NCBI GenBank assembly: GCA_947504045.1
Contig: CANNFY010000001.1
Coordinates: 372,001 to 436,000 of the forward strand
Reading direction: 5' to 3'
Origin: an uncultured Maribacter sp.
GTDB lineage: Bacteria; Bacteroidota; Bacteroidia; Flavobacteriales; Flavobacteriaceae
DNA: 64,000 bases
In this document: in pieces, positions 37,403 through 47,070 of the stretch
How positions within the stretch are numbered: position 1 is the first letter of the stretch
Layout: the number at the start of each line of letters is the position of its first letter
The notes under the pieces: generated by a model
Databases searched by the model: none
What the model was told of the DNA's origin: nothing
What the model saw: only the letters and a program-made list of their open reading frames with translations
Program-made: the position numbers and the translations under genes

Positions 37403-40400
37403 TTAAAAGTTAATATTTAAACCAAGTGTAAAGGTTCTTGCTACTGGGTTTTCTCCAGATTGATGCCCATATGTTATTGGTCCTGCATAATTACTACTAC
37501 TAGAAGTATCTACACCTTCTGGATTATAAGATGTATAATCATCACCCATAATGTATAATAAATTAGAAGCTGCAGCATATATTCTAACAGAACTTAAACC
37601 TGCTTTACTAACAAAATCATCGGCAAACGTATATCCTAAAGTTAAGTTCCTTAAAGCTATAAAACCAGCATCTTGTATTACAGCATCTGTTTTATCTCTT
37701 GCCCTAGTGTAATGTAATCCAGTTGCATCTTCTATACCATCACTATCACTATCAAAACTACTACGTAATCTACCTCCCCAATTAGAACCATTATAAAGTG
37801 GATCTACATTGTAAACAATACCACCATGACTTCCTTGTAATTGGATTCCCAAATCAAGATTTTTATAAGTCATATTATGAGTCATTCCCCAATAAAAATC
37901 TGGAGTATTTGTGCCTTGTTTTACTAAATCTCCACCTTCAGCAACAGTTTTTGTAGCATCAATTACACCAAAACCATCTTCACCAGGTTCTTGTTGATCT
38001 ACTACATATACTTCTCCACTACTATTACCAATAACGTCTAATGGATTTATCATGTGTCTTTCCTCTACCCATCCAGTAGTTTCCAGAGCCCATAATTCTC
38101 CTATTTCTCCACCTACATAGTTTCTATAAACAGCAGCTCTACCAGATGTTCCGTAATTTGTAACATCAGGTAATTGTGTTAAATTACCAAGGTCAGTAAT
38201 TTCTGTATTAACTGTAGATAAGTTTGCTCCCATATCCCATGTAAAATCATCTCCTCTAACTATTCCTGCATTGAATTCAAATTCTAAACCAGAACTTCTT
38301 ACATCTCCAGAATTAAGTCTTATAGAATTTCTTCCAAAAATTTCAGATACACTTTGGTTAATTAAAATATTCTCAATATCTGAAGTATAATAGTCAATAC
38401 CTAAATTAAAACGGTTGTTAACAAAACCAAAATCAATACCGTAGTTTGTTTCTGTATTAGTTTGCCATGTTAAATCTGGGTTTGCTAAATCATTAGGAAT
38501 ATCAAATGTATTTCCTAAAACAGAAGCTCCTGCATTTACAAAACTTAATGAATTATGAAATCCTAAATCTGAAACAGTTCCTAAAGACCCATAACTAAAC
38601 CTAGGCTTAAGTTTACTCATAAAACCATCAGCGTTGAAAAAAGCTTCATTGTGTATATTCCAACCTAAAGAAAAAGCTGGGAAAACTTCATATCTATTAT
38701 TAGCTCCAAAACGAGAATCTCCATCTCTTCTTAAAGAAGCAGAAACTAAATAACGATCATCATATGCATAAGCGACTCTTCCAAAAATACTTTTTCTATG
38801 ATTAATTTCGTCTCTCTCAGTTACTGTTACATTTTCATTTCCTAATAATGCAAAATTTAAAGGCTCTCCAAGAAGTTGTCTTACATTAGATCCTGCTACT
38901 GAAGTTCCTTTAATATAATTTTTTTGAAATTCAATACCAATTAAAGCAGAAATATCATGCTTCTCATTAAGCACTTTAGTATAGTTTAACGTTGTTTCAC
39001 TCAATACAGAAGTTCTTTTAAGATCTTGTTGATTAATATAAGTATCTTCTAAATCTCCGTTATTGTCACCTCCAGCTAAATAATGTTGGTATCCTTGTGT
39101 ATCTCTTATATCTGAGCCAAGAACCGTTTTTAAATCTAAACCATCTATAATACTGTATTGTAAATAAGAACTCACATTAGCAAAATATGTTCTTTCTGTA
39201 TTTGTTTTATTATCTATTAATGACGCTGTACCTGGATTACTTGAACCTCCAATACCATTACCATCATTTCTTCCGTAATGCCAATCCCATGCTGGATCAC
39301 CTGGTTGTAAATCATATATACTACGAGCTCCATGAGTACCCTCTATATCTTCTCCTGGTCTTCCAAGATCAAATGCTCTATAATCACGTACAACACCTTG
39401 TCTACTAACTCTTAAACCCAAGGCTTGATGTCTTGCCTCTAGCTCTTGAACAAATGCAATAGATTCAGCGGTATGGTAAATAGGATGAATACTAGCTCCT
39501 CTTAATATATCTCTTAAATCATGTTCTAATGCTGTTCTATCAGAAACAAAACCATTAAAACTTAAGCCAGCCTTAAACTTTTCTCCTAATTTAGCATCAG
39601 CGCTTAAACGAGCATTTATTCTTTCGAAATCTTGTGTAACTGTAACACCATCAATATTTTGATATCCAACAGATGCAAAAAAGTTTCCATTTTCACCTCC
39701 ACCACTTGCACTAAAATTATGACTTTGTGTACTACCTCCATCAAAAACATAATCTTCAATAGCTACCACATCGGGTGAATTATTATAACCCCACAATTTA
39801 AAATCTACATAACCTGGAGCTATAGCTTCTAACTCAGTAACATCCCAATTACCATTAGCTATTTGTTCCTCAGCATGTTTACCCCATTCTGCAGCTGTCA
39901 TATTTATATTATCTCTATATTTTTCTGAAAAACTGGTATAACCATTATAACTAAACTTAGTCTTACCTGCTTTTCCTTTTTTAGAAGTTATTAAAATAAC
40001 CCCATTTGCCCCTCTAGAACCATAAATAGCAGCAGAAGCTGCATCTTTTAATACTTCTAAACTTTCAATATCATTTGGGTTAACAGTTGCCAAACTTCCT
40101 GAAATTGGATATCCATCCACTACAATTAACGGATTTGAATTCCCTGTAATAGATGAAGCTGCTCTTACTTGAATTTTTGGGTCTGCACCAGGGTTACCAC
40201 TTTGATTCTGAATTAATACACCTGGTAATTTACCTGCTAAAGCATCATCTACACGAGCTGTTTGCACAGCTGCAATATCGTTTCCTGTTACTTTTGCAAC
40301 TGCTCCAGTTAAATGCGATTTTTTACGAGTACCATACCCTACTACTACTACCTCATCTAATAGCGCAGAATCTTCTTTAAGGCTTATATTTAAAGTTTTT

Positions 40401-40663
40401 TGTCCGCTAATTGTAATGGCTTGTGAAGCAAAACCTAAGGAAGAAAATTCTAATACATCTCCATTATTTACTTCAACAGAGTAATTACCATCAAAATCTG
40501 TAGAAGTACCAGTTGTAGTATTCCGAATTATTACGTTAACCGCAGGAACTGGCTGGCTATTTTCATCTGTTACCGTTCCAGTTAAAATATAACTGTCTTG
40601 CGCTAGCAATGCAATATTGACAAGCAAAGCTATAGTCAATATTAATTTTGTTTTTAAATTCAT
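37403..40663 (-). CDS. SusC/RagA family TonB-dependent transporter (second locus)
   Basis: 1086 residues. Signal peptide, regulatory-like domain (LTGTVTDENSQPVPAVNVIIRN), TonB box region EVVVVGYGTRKKSHLTGAV, plug LKDAASAAIYGSRGANGVILI, and a barrel ending in TFTLGLNINF. The predicted promoter at 40829-40836 is followed at once by GC-rich GntR-type operators (40780-40817). The same operator controls the gntR gene at 47 kb, so this transporter belongs with the ManD/symporter cluster. Confidence 0.93.
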   Translation of the reverse strand: MNLKTKLILTIALLVNIALLAQDSYILTGTVTDENSQPVPAVNVIIRNTTTGTSTDFDGNYSVEVNNGDVLEFSSLGFASQAITISGQKTLNISLKEDSALLDEVVVVGYGTRKKSHLTGAVAKVTGNDIAAVQTARVDDALAGKLPGVLIQNQSGNPGADPKIQVRAASSITGNSNPLIVVDGYPISGSLATVNPNDIESLEVLKDAASAAIYGSRGANGVILITSKKGKAGKTKFSYNGYTSFSEKYRDNINMTAAEWGKHAEEQIANGNWDVTELEAIAPGYVDFKLWGYNNSPDVVAIEDYVFDGGSTQSHNFSASGGGENGNFFASVGYQNIDGVTVTQDFERINARLSADAKLGEKFKAGLSFNGFVSDRTALEHDLRDILRGASIHPIYHTAESIAFVQELEARHQALGLRVSRQGVVRDYRAFDLGRPGEDIEGTHGARSIYDLQPGDPAWDWHYGRNDGNGIGGSSNPGTASLIDNKTNTERTYFANVSSYLQYSIIDGLDLKTVLGSDIRDTQGYQHYLAGGDNNGDLEDTYINQQDLKRTSVLSETTLNYTKVLNEKHDISALIGIEFQKNYIKGTSVAGSNVRQLLGEPLNFALLGNENVTVTERDEINHRKSIFGRVAYAYDDRYLVSASLRRDGDSRFGANNRYEVFPAFSLGWNIHNEAFFNADGFMSKLKPRFSYGSLGTVSDLGFHNSLSFVNAGASVLGNTFDIPNDLANPDLTWQTNTETNYGIDFGFVNNRFNLGIDYYTSDIENILINQSVSEIFGRNSIRLNSGDVRSSGLEFEFNAGIVRGDDFTWDMGANLSTVNTEITDLGNLTQLPDVTNYGTSGRAAVYRNYVGGEIGELWALETTGWVEERHMINPLDVIGNSSGEVYVVDQQEPGEDGFGVIDATKTVAEGGDLVKQGTNTPDFYWGMTHNMTYKNLDLGIQLQGSHGGIVYNVDPLYNGSNWGGRLRSSFDSDSDGIEDATGLHYTRARDKTDAVIQDAGFIALRNLTLGYTFADDFVSKAGLSSVRIYAAASNLLYIMGDDYTSYNPEGVDTSSSSNYAGPITYGHQSGENPVARTFTLGLNINF

Positions 40664-41311
40664 TTGTAAGTCATTTTAAGTTGTTCTTTAGTTAGTTAAT
40701 TGTGTTATTGGAGAGTATCCAATATTTTTCTAATTTGTTAAATAGGTACTGTTTTCATTTACATTAAGTTTAATATTAATTGACACGCCAGTTTGGCGCA
40801 CCATACTGGTGCGCCAATTATGTTTTGCCAAATATATGTTAAAAAAGAATTCAATAAAAATAAAAAATGAATTATTGCTTATTTTTTAAGTAAATTTTAC
40901 ATAAGACAGCAAAATATTACGAATAAATTTATGAAATTATTAATTTGATGTAAATGAAGTTTTCTTCTGAATTGAAGTAATTAGTAAAATTTTATCCTAT
41001 AAAATTATTACACAAAATAATTTACTTCATATTTATCAACTAAAGTTAGATTTACATAACTCTCGAAAAAGGCACTAATAATCTTATACTTTCTGTCTGA
41101 AGAAAAAAATAACAGTATATAAATGTTTTAAATTATTGCGAAACACTTTTATGAAAACGTTCCGTCTATATATTTTGCTTACTAAGAGGGAAAACAATAC
41201 ACTACACCCATGTTATGGCTATAAAAATAATCTGGTAAATATTTACCTATATAACATGTAGCCCTTAGCTTAATTAAAGAGGTGAAAAATAAAATATCTT
41301 TATCTCTTTTT
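40664..41311. other. 648-base intergenic region
   Basis: No convincing gene. It holds the susC leader with a small inverted repeat ATTGGA/TCCAAT (40707-40723), the GntR operators and -7 box (40780-40836), then AT-rich DNA. Near the lipoprotein gene is a nested structure: CATGTTAT (41209-41216) pairs with ATAACATG (41251-41258), enclosing the perfect palindrome GGTAAATATTTACC (41234-41247). That may form the 3' end of the lipoprotein mRNA. Confidence 0.6.
40780..40836 (-). promoter_or_regulatory. susC promoter with two overlapping GntR-type operators
   Basis: The minus-strand -7 box TATATTTG is at 40829-40836. Just downstream is a 25-base palindrome (40793-40817; arms TTGGCGCACCA and TGGTGCGCCAA, 11 of 12 pairs matching). 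A second, weaker copy centred 13 bases further (core CGCCAGTTTGGCG, 40786-40798) shares a half-site. Binding right after the -7 box predicts repression. The GC-rich motif stands out sharply in this AT-rich DNA. Confidence 0.8.
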
Positions 41312-42136
41312 TTAATTCTTGAGAATAGTACTAATACACTCTTTAATCTCAGAATATTTAGAAGACTCCATAAAACCAATTGAAAAGGTCTGAACAGTAT
41401 TTAAATGTTTAGTAGTTTTTTCTGCATTTTGTCTACCAAAACCAAATACGGTCATATCTGGTCTACTAACATAATTATCCGGAAATTTGTCATCCTCATG
41501 ATGAAGTATATATATCATTCGTGATGAATTAGAATCTCCAAAAGCCATCCACTCAGGGCCTGGCAAATCTCCTTTAAAAGGTTCTTCTATTGAATGTCTA
41601 TTTTTATCAGCTGAAGAATACCAAAAATCGGAACTGCTCATTTCTCCTCCAGGAACACCTTCATACAAGACCCAATAGTTATACCCTTTGCTAATCTTTT
41701 TCATTGTAAAGTCGCAACGATTTTCATAAAAATCCCATTGTCCAACCCAATTTTTATTTTCAGAAGTAAATGTTATACGAATATGCTCATCTGTTTTTAT
41801 AGTAACAACTGAACTAGAAAAGTCAGTTTTAGCATTCATTGCATGAAAATAACTACCATCTTGTTTATGAACAGCATTAGGAAAACCCCTATATTCCCCT
41901 TTATGAGCACTACCTTTCTTGTTATGAAAACCTATCCAATCTACCCCATCAGTATCAATCATACTGGAAAGTCCTCCACCTTCCTTTTCTAGATAATACG
42001 TTGCAGAAGGAGTTGTGATTATATAGGCAGGTCCTCCTCCTGCTGATTTATCTATACCATGCGTTAGTTGTAATTTTTGAAATGAACATGAACTAAAAAG
42101 TATTAAACATAAAATTGAAATATTTTTTAAAACCAT
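41312..42136 (-). CDS. Secreted lipoprotein of unknown family
   Basis: 274 residues. Lipobox LFSSC (Cys17), then a region that looks all-beta: GGGPAYIITTPSATYYLEKEGGGLSSMIDTDGVDWIGFHNK style strands, with many aromatic and charged residues (EYRGFPNAV, GGEMSSSDFWY, DKNRHSIEEPF). I do not recognise the family. It is the last gene of a unit with a sodium symporter, Gfo/Idh and ManD genes (17 bases after the symporter) and the only likely extracellular catalytic protein there, as the locus has no recognisable glycosidase or lyase. It is therefore a candidate polysaccharide-active enzyme; that is inference only. Confidence 0.7.
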   Translation of the reverse strand: MVLKNISILCLILFSSCSFQKLQLTHGIDKSAGGGPAYIITTPSATYYLEKEGGGLSSMIDTDGVDWIGFHNKKGSAHKGEYRGFPNAVHKQDGSYFHAMNAKTDFSSSVVTIKTDEHIRITFTSENKNWVGQWDFYENRCDFTMKKISKGYNYWVLYEGVPGGEMSSSDFWYSSADKNRHSIEEPFKGDLPGPEWMAFGDSNSSRMIYILHHEDDKFPDNYVSRPDMTVFGFGRQNAEKTTKHLNTVQTFSIGFMESSKYSEIKECISTILKN

Positions 42137-42153
42137 ATTCTATATTTTTAAAA

Positions 42154-43911
42154 TTAAGAGGATTTGTTTATTGCACTTTTTTTCAATAGAAAACCTATTC
42201 CTGAAATAATTAAAGCACATATAACAAACATTGCTTTACCCCAATTAGGATTAGGAATTAAAGCCATTAATAAAATTCCAATACTCATAACCATAACCAT
42301 ATTTCCTAATTTTCTTCTTTGTTGTTGGTCTACTGCATCTTGTTTATTATCTGTTATAATAGGTGTTTCTAAATCTTCAAAGAAACGTTCTGTTTCTACT
42401 TTGTTTTTATCTTTAGACTCTTTATAAAATAAAGAAGTTGCCCAGAAAAAACCTCCAGTAACAAATACATGACCGGCAATTGTAAGAATAATATTCATAT
42501 CAATAATCTCTCTTTTGGTAAGTGATTCAATACCAAACATAGAGACAAAAACTTCCCCTGTAATAACATTTGCAACTAACCAAGAAACAACTAAACCAAC
42601 TGCAATAGTCGCCCAAGGAGCCCACTGTGGAGTTTTCTTTATAATAACACCTAATAAAAGTGGTATCATCATTGGCATTTGAATCATTGTTGAAACAGAC
42701 ATCATCAATTCAAATAAACTAAGCTCTTTAAGTGATGCAAAATATAGCGCAGCAACTATTACCCCTAAACCACTTATAAAACTTACTATTTGACTTAAAC
42801 GCAGTAATTTTTTATCTTCTGTTTGTTTATTCCTTTTTGCAAGAAAAGGTTGATAGATACTTCTAACAAAAATTCCTGCATTTTTATTTAAGGCCGAATC
42901 CATAGAAGACATTGAGGCAGCAAATAAACCTGCCATTAATAAACCAACGGTTCCTATTGGCATTGCATTACGAGCAAACACCAAGTAAACAGCATCTCCG
43001 GCTTTATTTCCTAACTGAGCATAATCTGCAGGAGCATCTGGATACAAGGTAGCGGCAGCCCAAGGTGGAATAAACCAAATAATAGTACCAAAGCCCATTA
43101 ATGTCATAGCAAGTAATGCCGCTTTACGAGCATTTATAGAATCTTTTGCATTAAGAAATCTAAAAGAATCATGTAGATTCATCATTGTTATTATCTGTTT
43201 TGGCAAAAAGAAAATAAATGTTCCTATTAATATTAAAGGATAGTTCATATTTGGACCTATAAAAAATCCTCCTGGAAAATTATTAACTAATTCAATTGGC
43301 CCACCAACTTTTACCAATGCTACTACCGCACAAGCTATAGATACAACAGCAACTACTAAGGTTTGCACAAAATCTGAAGCTACAACTCCCCATGCACCGG
43401 ATAATACGGATACAAATAATACGGTAAAACCAATGGCTATAATTGTTAAGGAAATATCTGCATCAAAAACTGCACTTGTAAAAACACCTAGGGCGTTTAA
43501 CCAAACTCCAGCATTCAAGAAAGAAAACACAATTAAAGCCCATGAAAAAAAGGTTTCATTTTGCGGGCCAAATCTTCTTTTTATACCCTCTGTAGGGGTA
43601 TCTACTCTCATTTGTCTAAAACGTTGTGAAAAAAAAGCCCAGCCACAAAAAAAAGCAAAAGTATTTCCAAAATAAACAGCACTAATTGCAAAACCATCAG
43701 CAAATGCTTTTCCTGCTGCTCCTGTAAATGTTACTGCCGAAAATTGTGCCATAAAAGCGGTAGATCCTACCATCCACCACAGCATTTTACCTCCACCACG
43801 AAAATAATCGCTGGTAGATTTACTTGCCATTCGAGAAAAAACAACTCCAATCGCTAGTATTAAAGTAAAATAAAGCCCAATTACTAAATAATCATAAAAC
43901 ATAGTTCGCAT
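42154..43911 (-). CDS. Sodium:solute symporter (SSS family)
   Basis: 585 residues with about 14 membrane helices. The SSS pattern begins at LVIGLYFTLILAIGVVFSRMASKSTSDYFRGGGKMLWWMVGSTAFMAQFSAVTFTG. A charged loop before the last helices is typical of the longer sugar/acid symporters. It moves a small sugar or sugar acid across the inner membrane with sodium, here probably the monomer processed by the Gfo/Idh and ManD enzymes encoded upstream. Gaps of 3 and 17 bases to its neighbours show one operon. Confidence 0.92.
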   Translation of the reverse strand: MRTMFYDYLVIGLYFTLILAIGVVFSRMASKSTSDYFRGGGKMLWWMVGSTAFMAQFSAVTFTGAAGKAFADGFAISAVYFGNTFAFFCGWAFFSQRFRQMRVDTPTEGIKRRFGPQNETFFSWALIVFSFLNAGVWLNALGVFTSAVFDADISLTIIAIGFTVLFVSVLSGAWGVVASDFVQTLVVAVVSIACAVVALVKVGGPIELVNNFPGGFFIGPNMNYPLILIGTFIFFLPKQIITMMNLHDSFRFLNAKDSINARKAALLAMTLMGFGTIIWFIPPWAAATLYPDAPADYAQLGNKAGDAVYLVFARNAMPIGTVGLLMAGLFAASMSSMDSALNKNAGIFVRSIYQPFLAKRNKQTEDKKLLRLSQIVSFISGLGVIVAALYFASLKELSLFELMMSVSTMIQMPMMIPLLLGVIIKKTPQWAPWATIAVGLVVSWLVANVITGEVFVSMFGIESLTKREIIDMNIILTIAGHVFVTGGFFWATSLFYKESKDKNKVETERFFEDLETPIITDNKQDAVDQQQRRKLGNMVMVMSIGILLMALIPNPNWGKAMFVICALIISGIGFLLKKSAINKSS

Positions 43912-43914
43912 TTT

Positions 43915-45054
43915 TTACTGAAGATGACGAACGTCCGTCCAATTGTCATTCTTTCTAATTAAATCAATAAGTTGTTGATACAAACTACCTTCTTTAAAAG
44001 ATTGATAATAAGCAACCTTTTCTCCTTGTATATCTTTTACAAATTCTCTTGCTAAATATTGCCAATTACGTTCCGTATCTCCCTCAACTTTTGGTTGGTC
44101 ATTAATTATTTCTTGTGGTAATGGTAATTTTTTCCAAGTTTTATTTTCATCCCATATATAAAGAGGTCCCATTCCATAATGACCTTCAATAAAAATTGCG
44201 CCCTTAGTTCCATAAAATACAATATGATTTTCATGAAATTTAGGATTAAGCCCACCATGCTTAAAAAGTACAGATACTGGCTTTGTGGCCATTTTACTTT
44301 CTAATTGTGCCATTACTGTATAAGACCATTCTACATTGCTTTCTCCCCATTTAATATTTGGATCATTAAGATCTTTAGGTATGTGGTCTCTACGTGTTTT
44401 AAAATTATGAACCCCTTCTACAATTGGCGCTTTACCCAAATCATCGCGAACTTCTCCTAATATAGATAGAATTTTTTCGCCAAGAACAGATGTTGCTATA
44501 GACATCATATGTGTAAAGTTGTTATTTAAACGTCCACCTCCATCTTCTTTTCGATGCGACCATCCAAAAGGAATATCACGTTCAAGATTAAAATGCGATA
44601 TAAATTCCGCTTCTACTGGCTCACCAATTACTCCTTTTTCTACTAACTTTTTTGCATGTATAACACATGGCATGTATCTAAAACTAGACGCAAAAGCTGT
44701 TTTTACATTTTTACGCTTTGCAAGTTCATACAATTCAAGTGCAGAATCCCCATCAACAGTTAGCGGTTTATCACTATAAACATGACAACCAAACTCGATT
44801 GCTTGTTTTATACTTTCATAGTGTGCGCCACCTGGTGTTGCAATAGAAACAATATCTGGTTTACAATCTTTTAAAGCTTGTTGCCAATCTGTACTTGAAT
44901 ATGGAATTTCTTTTTTATTTGCAACTTCAACCACGACACTTGGAGTTCTACCTACAATACCAACTACCTCCGCACCTACAGCTCTAAATGCATCTGTATG
45001 TCCTTGTCCTGCAAAGCCAGTTCCAGACACTAATACTTTTAATTTATTATTCAT
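43915..45054 (-). CDS. Cytoplasmic Gfo/Idh/MocA family oxidoreductase
   Basis: 379 residues without a signal peptide. Rossmann motif VSGTGFAGQGHTDAF, then SIATPGGAHYESIKQAIEFGCHVYSDKPLTVDG, where DKP takes the place of EKP, and a C-terminal alpha/beta substrate domain. It probably oxidises or reduces the imported sugar or sugar acid before ManD. It lies 39 bases after manD and 3 before the symporter. The substrate could be a uronate or aldonate; no closer call is possible. Confidence 0.87.
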   Translation of the reverse strand: MNNKLKVLVSGTGFAGQGHTDAFRAVGAEVVGIVGRTPSVVVEVANKKEIPYSSTDWQQALKDCKPDIVSIATPGGAHYESIKQAIEFGCHVYSDKPLTVDGDSALELYELAKRKNVKTAFASSFRYMPCVIHAKKLVEKGVIGEPVEAEFISHFNLERDIPFGWSHRKEDGGGRLNNNFTHMMSIATSVLGEKILSILGEVRDDLGKAPIVEGVHNFKTRRDHIPKDLNDPNIKWGESNVEWSYTVMAQLESKMATKPVSVLFKHGGLNPKFHENHIVFYGTKGAIFIEGHYGMGPLYIWDENKTWKKLPLPQEIINDQPKVEGDTERNWQYLAREFVKDIQGEKVAYYQSFKEGSLYQQLIDLIRKNDNWTDVRHLQ

Positions 45055-45093
45055 TCCTAAAACTTTTAATTTATTGTCACATTCTATTTACTC

Positions 45094-46311
45094 TTACCAG
45101 TTCCATAAAGTACCATCCTCTAAACGGCTGACAGGAAGATAAGATCGTTTATATGGAAAATTCTTTGCCTCTTCCTCATTAAAATCAACACCCAAACCTG
45201 GTTTGTCTTTCATATAAAGAAGACCATCAATTAATTCAATTTCGTAGTTGAAAACTTTATTTAGTTCTGGAGTACCAAAACCTACAAATTCTTGAATACC
45301 AAAATTGGGAGCCCAAAGGTTAAAGTGCATATGAGCCATAAGGCATATAGGAGAAAGGTCTGGAGCTCCGTGTGGAGCCATACGTACGTGGTGAAGAGAT
45401 GCAAAATCCGCTAACTTTTTTAGAGGTGTAATTCCTCCGCCATGTGTAATTGCAGTTCTAACGTAATCAATCCATTGATTTTGAATCATTTCTTTTGCAT
45501 CCCAAAGAGTATTAAATTTTTCTCCTGTTGCCAAAGGCGTATTTGTATGCTCTCTAATAACCTTATAACCTTCTTGGTTTTCTGTTGTTATAGGATCCTC
45601 TAAAAAATATAATTTATAAGGTTCTAACAATTTCCCTAGTCTTGATGCTTCAATTGGGCTTAATCTACTATGTACATCATGACAAAGCTCTATATCATAT
45701 CCAAATTTAGCTCTAGCTTGTTTAAAAAGTTCAGGAATAAAATTCATATACTTAGCCGTAGACCACTCTTGTTCCGGTGGTAAAGGTCTATTGCCTTGTA
45801 GTTCATAATAATTCTTTTTACCCTCTAAAGTACCATAGGTGCCTTTAATATTTGGAATAGTACATTGTAAACGAACCACCTTATAACCCTCATCTATCAT
45901 AATTTCCAGGTTATTTAAAACTTCTTCTATAGTTTCCCCATTTGCATGGCCGTAAACAGTAATTCCTTTTCTACTTTTTCCGCCGAGTAATTGATAAACT
46001 GGCATATTTGCTAACTTTCCTTTTATATCCCAAAGAGCCATATCAATTGCTGCAATAGCTGCAACACTTACAGCTCCATTTTGCCAATAGGCGCCTTTAA
46101 AAAGATACTGCCATATATCTTCAATTTGATGCGCATCTTTTCCAATAAGGCAAGGAACAATGTGCTCCTCTAAGTAAGCTGCAACAGCTAACTCTCGCCC
46201 ATTAAGGGTTGCATCTCCTACTCCATAAGTACCTTCTTCTGTGATAACCTTAACTGTAACAAAGTTTCGACCAGGACAGCATACAAAAACTTTAATATTC
46301 TTTATTTTCAT
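45094..46311 (-). CDS. manD: D-mannonate dehydratase, ManD type (enolase superfamily)
   Basis: 405 residues, mandelate racemase/RspA-like. The N-terminal capping domain has RNFVTVKVITEEGTYGVGDATLNGRE. Metal ligands Asp212, Glu238 and Glu264 lie in HDVHSR, FLEDP and GEKFN. Arg147 and Tyr159, the base pair described in characterised ManD, occur at the same numbers here, and His214 is the likely acid. The reaction is D-mannonate (or D-gluconate in weaker members) to KDG plus water. KDG then passes to kdgK and the aldolase at 7.6-9.4 kb. No uxaC or uxuB is in the window, so the Gfo/Idh enzyme next door may supply the mannonate. Confidence 0.88.
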   Translation of the reverse strand: MKIKNIKVFVCCPGRNFVTVKVITEEGTYGVGDATLNGRELAVAAYLEEHIVPCLIGKDAHQIEDIWQYLFKGAYWQNGAVSVAAIAAIDMALWDIKGKLANMPVYQLLGGKSRKGITVYGHANGETIEEVLNNLEIMIDEGYKVVRLQCTIPNIKGTYGTLEGKKNYYELQGNRPLPPEQEWSTAKYMNFIPELFKQARAKFGYDIELCHDVHSRLSPIEASRLGKLLEPYKLYFLEDPITTENQEGYKVIREHTNTPLATGEKFNTLWDAKEMIQNQWIDYVRTAITHGGGITPLKKLADFASLHHVRMAPHGAPDLSPICLMAHMHFNLWAPNFGIQEFVGFGTPELNKVFNYEIELIDGLLYMKDKPGLGVDFNEEEAKNFPYKRSYLPVSRLEDGTLWNW

Positions 46312-46395
46312 GATTATATTCCTTGCGTATCAAATTTATTTTTAATGTTATTTTTTTTATTGTTATTCTATATTCACTAACGTAAGTATAGTAGT

Positions 46396-47070
46396 CTAAT
46401 AATTATACAAAGACTTAAAATGTTCTTTCATAACTTTAATTGCTAATTCGGAATCTTTATTTTTTACTGCGTTAAAAATATCTGTATGGTCTTTAATTCC
46501 AGAAATAGCTTGCTTGCTATTACATACCAAATGCTTTTCAAAATTTGATATAATATCTGGAACAATTTGTAATAAAGCATTATTTAAAGTTCCGTTACCA
46601 CTAGCTTTTGCAATTGCTAAATGAAACAATAAATCTTCTTCAATTGCCAAACCATCAATCAAAACTTTATCAGTATAAACTTTAAGAGAATTGGCCAAAT
46701 CTTCTAAGTCTTTTTCTGTTCGATTAATTGCTGCTAAACTTACCGATTTTAGCTCTAAAACAATTCTTGTTTCAATTATTGATGTAAGAGTTGATTTCTT
46801 TAGCTTTAAAATATTATCAATTACTCCATTAAAAGCCACCACACCAATATCAGAAATAAACGTTCCCTTTTTAGGAATAGAATTTAACAAACCATAAAAG
46901 TCAAGCTTTTTAATAGCCTCTCTAACTTCAAGTCTACTGACTCCAAATTTTGCACATAACATTCTTTCTGAAGGTAGTCTATCACCAGGTTCATAATTTT
47001 TGTAATTAATTAAATCTCTAATTTGACAAACTATCTCATTCTCTTTGACTGAACTCTTCACTTCTTTCAA
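46396..47070 (-). CDS. GntR family regulator, FCD (FadR) subfamily, copy 1
   Basis: 224 residues. Winged helix with PGDRLPSERMLCAKFGVSRLEVREAIKKL, then an FCD domain with the metal ligands Asp146, His150, His195 and His217. FCD members of this type (UxuR/ExuR-like) sense sugar acids. A palindrome sits directly downstream of its own -7 box, so it probably represses itself and, through the same motif, the susCD genes. It lies 84 bases upstream of manD on the same strand. Confidence 0.9.
   Translation of the reverse strand: MKEVKSSVKENEIVCQIRDLINYKNYEPGDRLPSERMLCAKFGVSRLEVREAIKKLDFYGLLNSIPKKGTFISDIGVVAFNGVIDNILKLKKSTLTSIIETRIVLELKSVSLAAINRTEKDLEDLANSLKVYTDKVLIDGLAIEEDLLFHLAIAKASGNGTLNNALLQIVPDIISNFEKHLVCNSKQAISGIKDHTDIFNAVKNKDSELAIKVMKEHFKSLYNY

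Noticed and set aside
41182-41379. Open frame of 65 codons at the 3' end of the lipoprotein gene
   Set aside because: Overlaps the better-supported lipoprotein gene in another frame, has no recognisable features, and lies across the nested palindromes.
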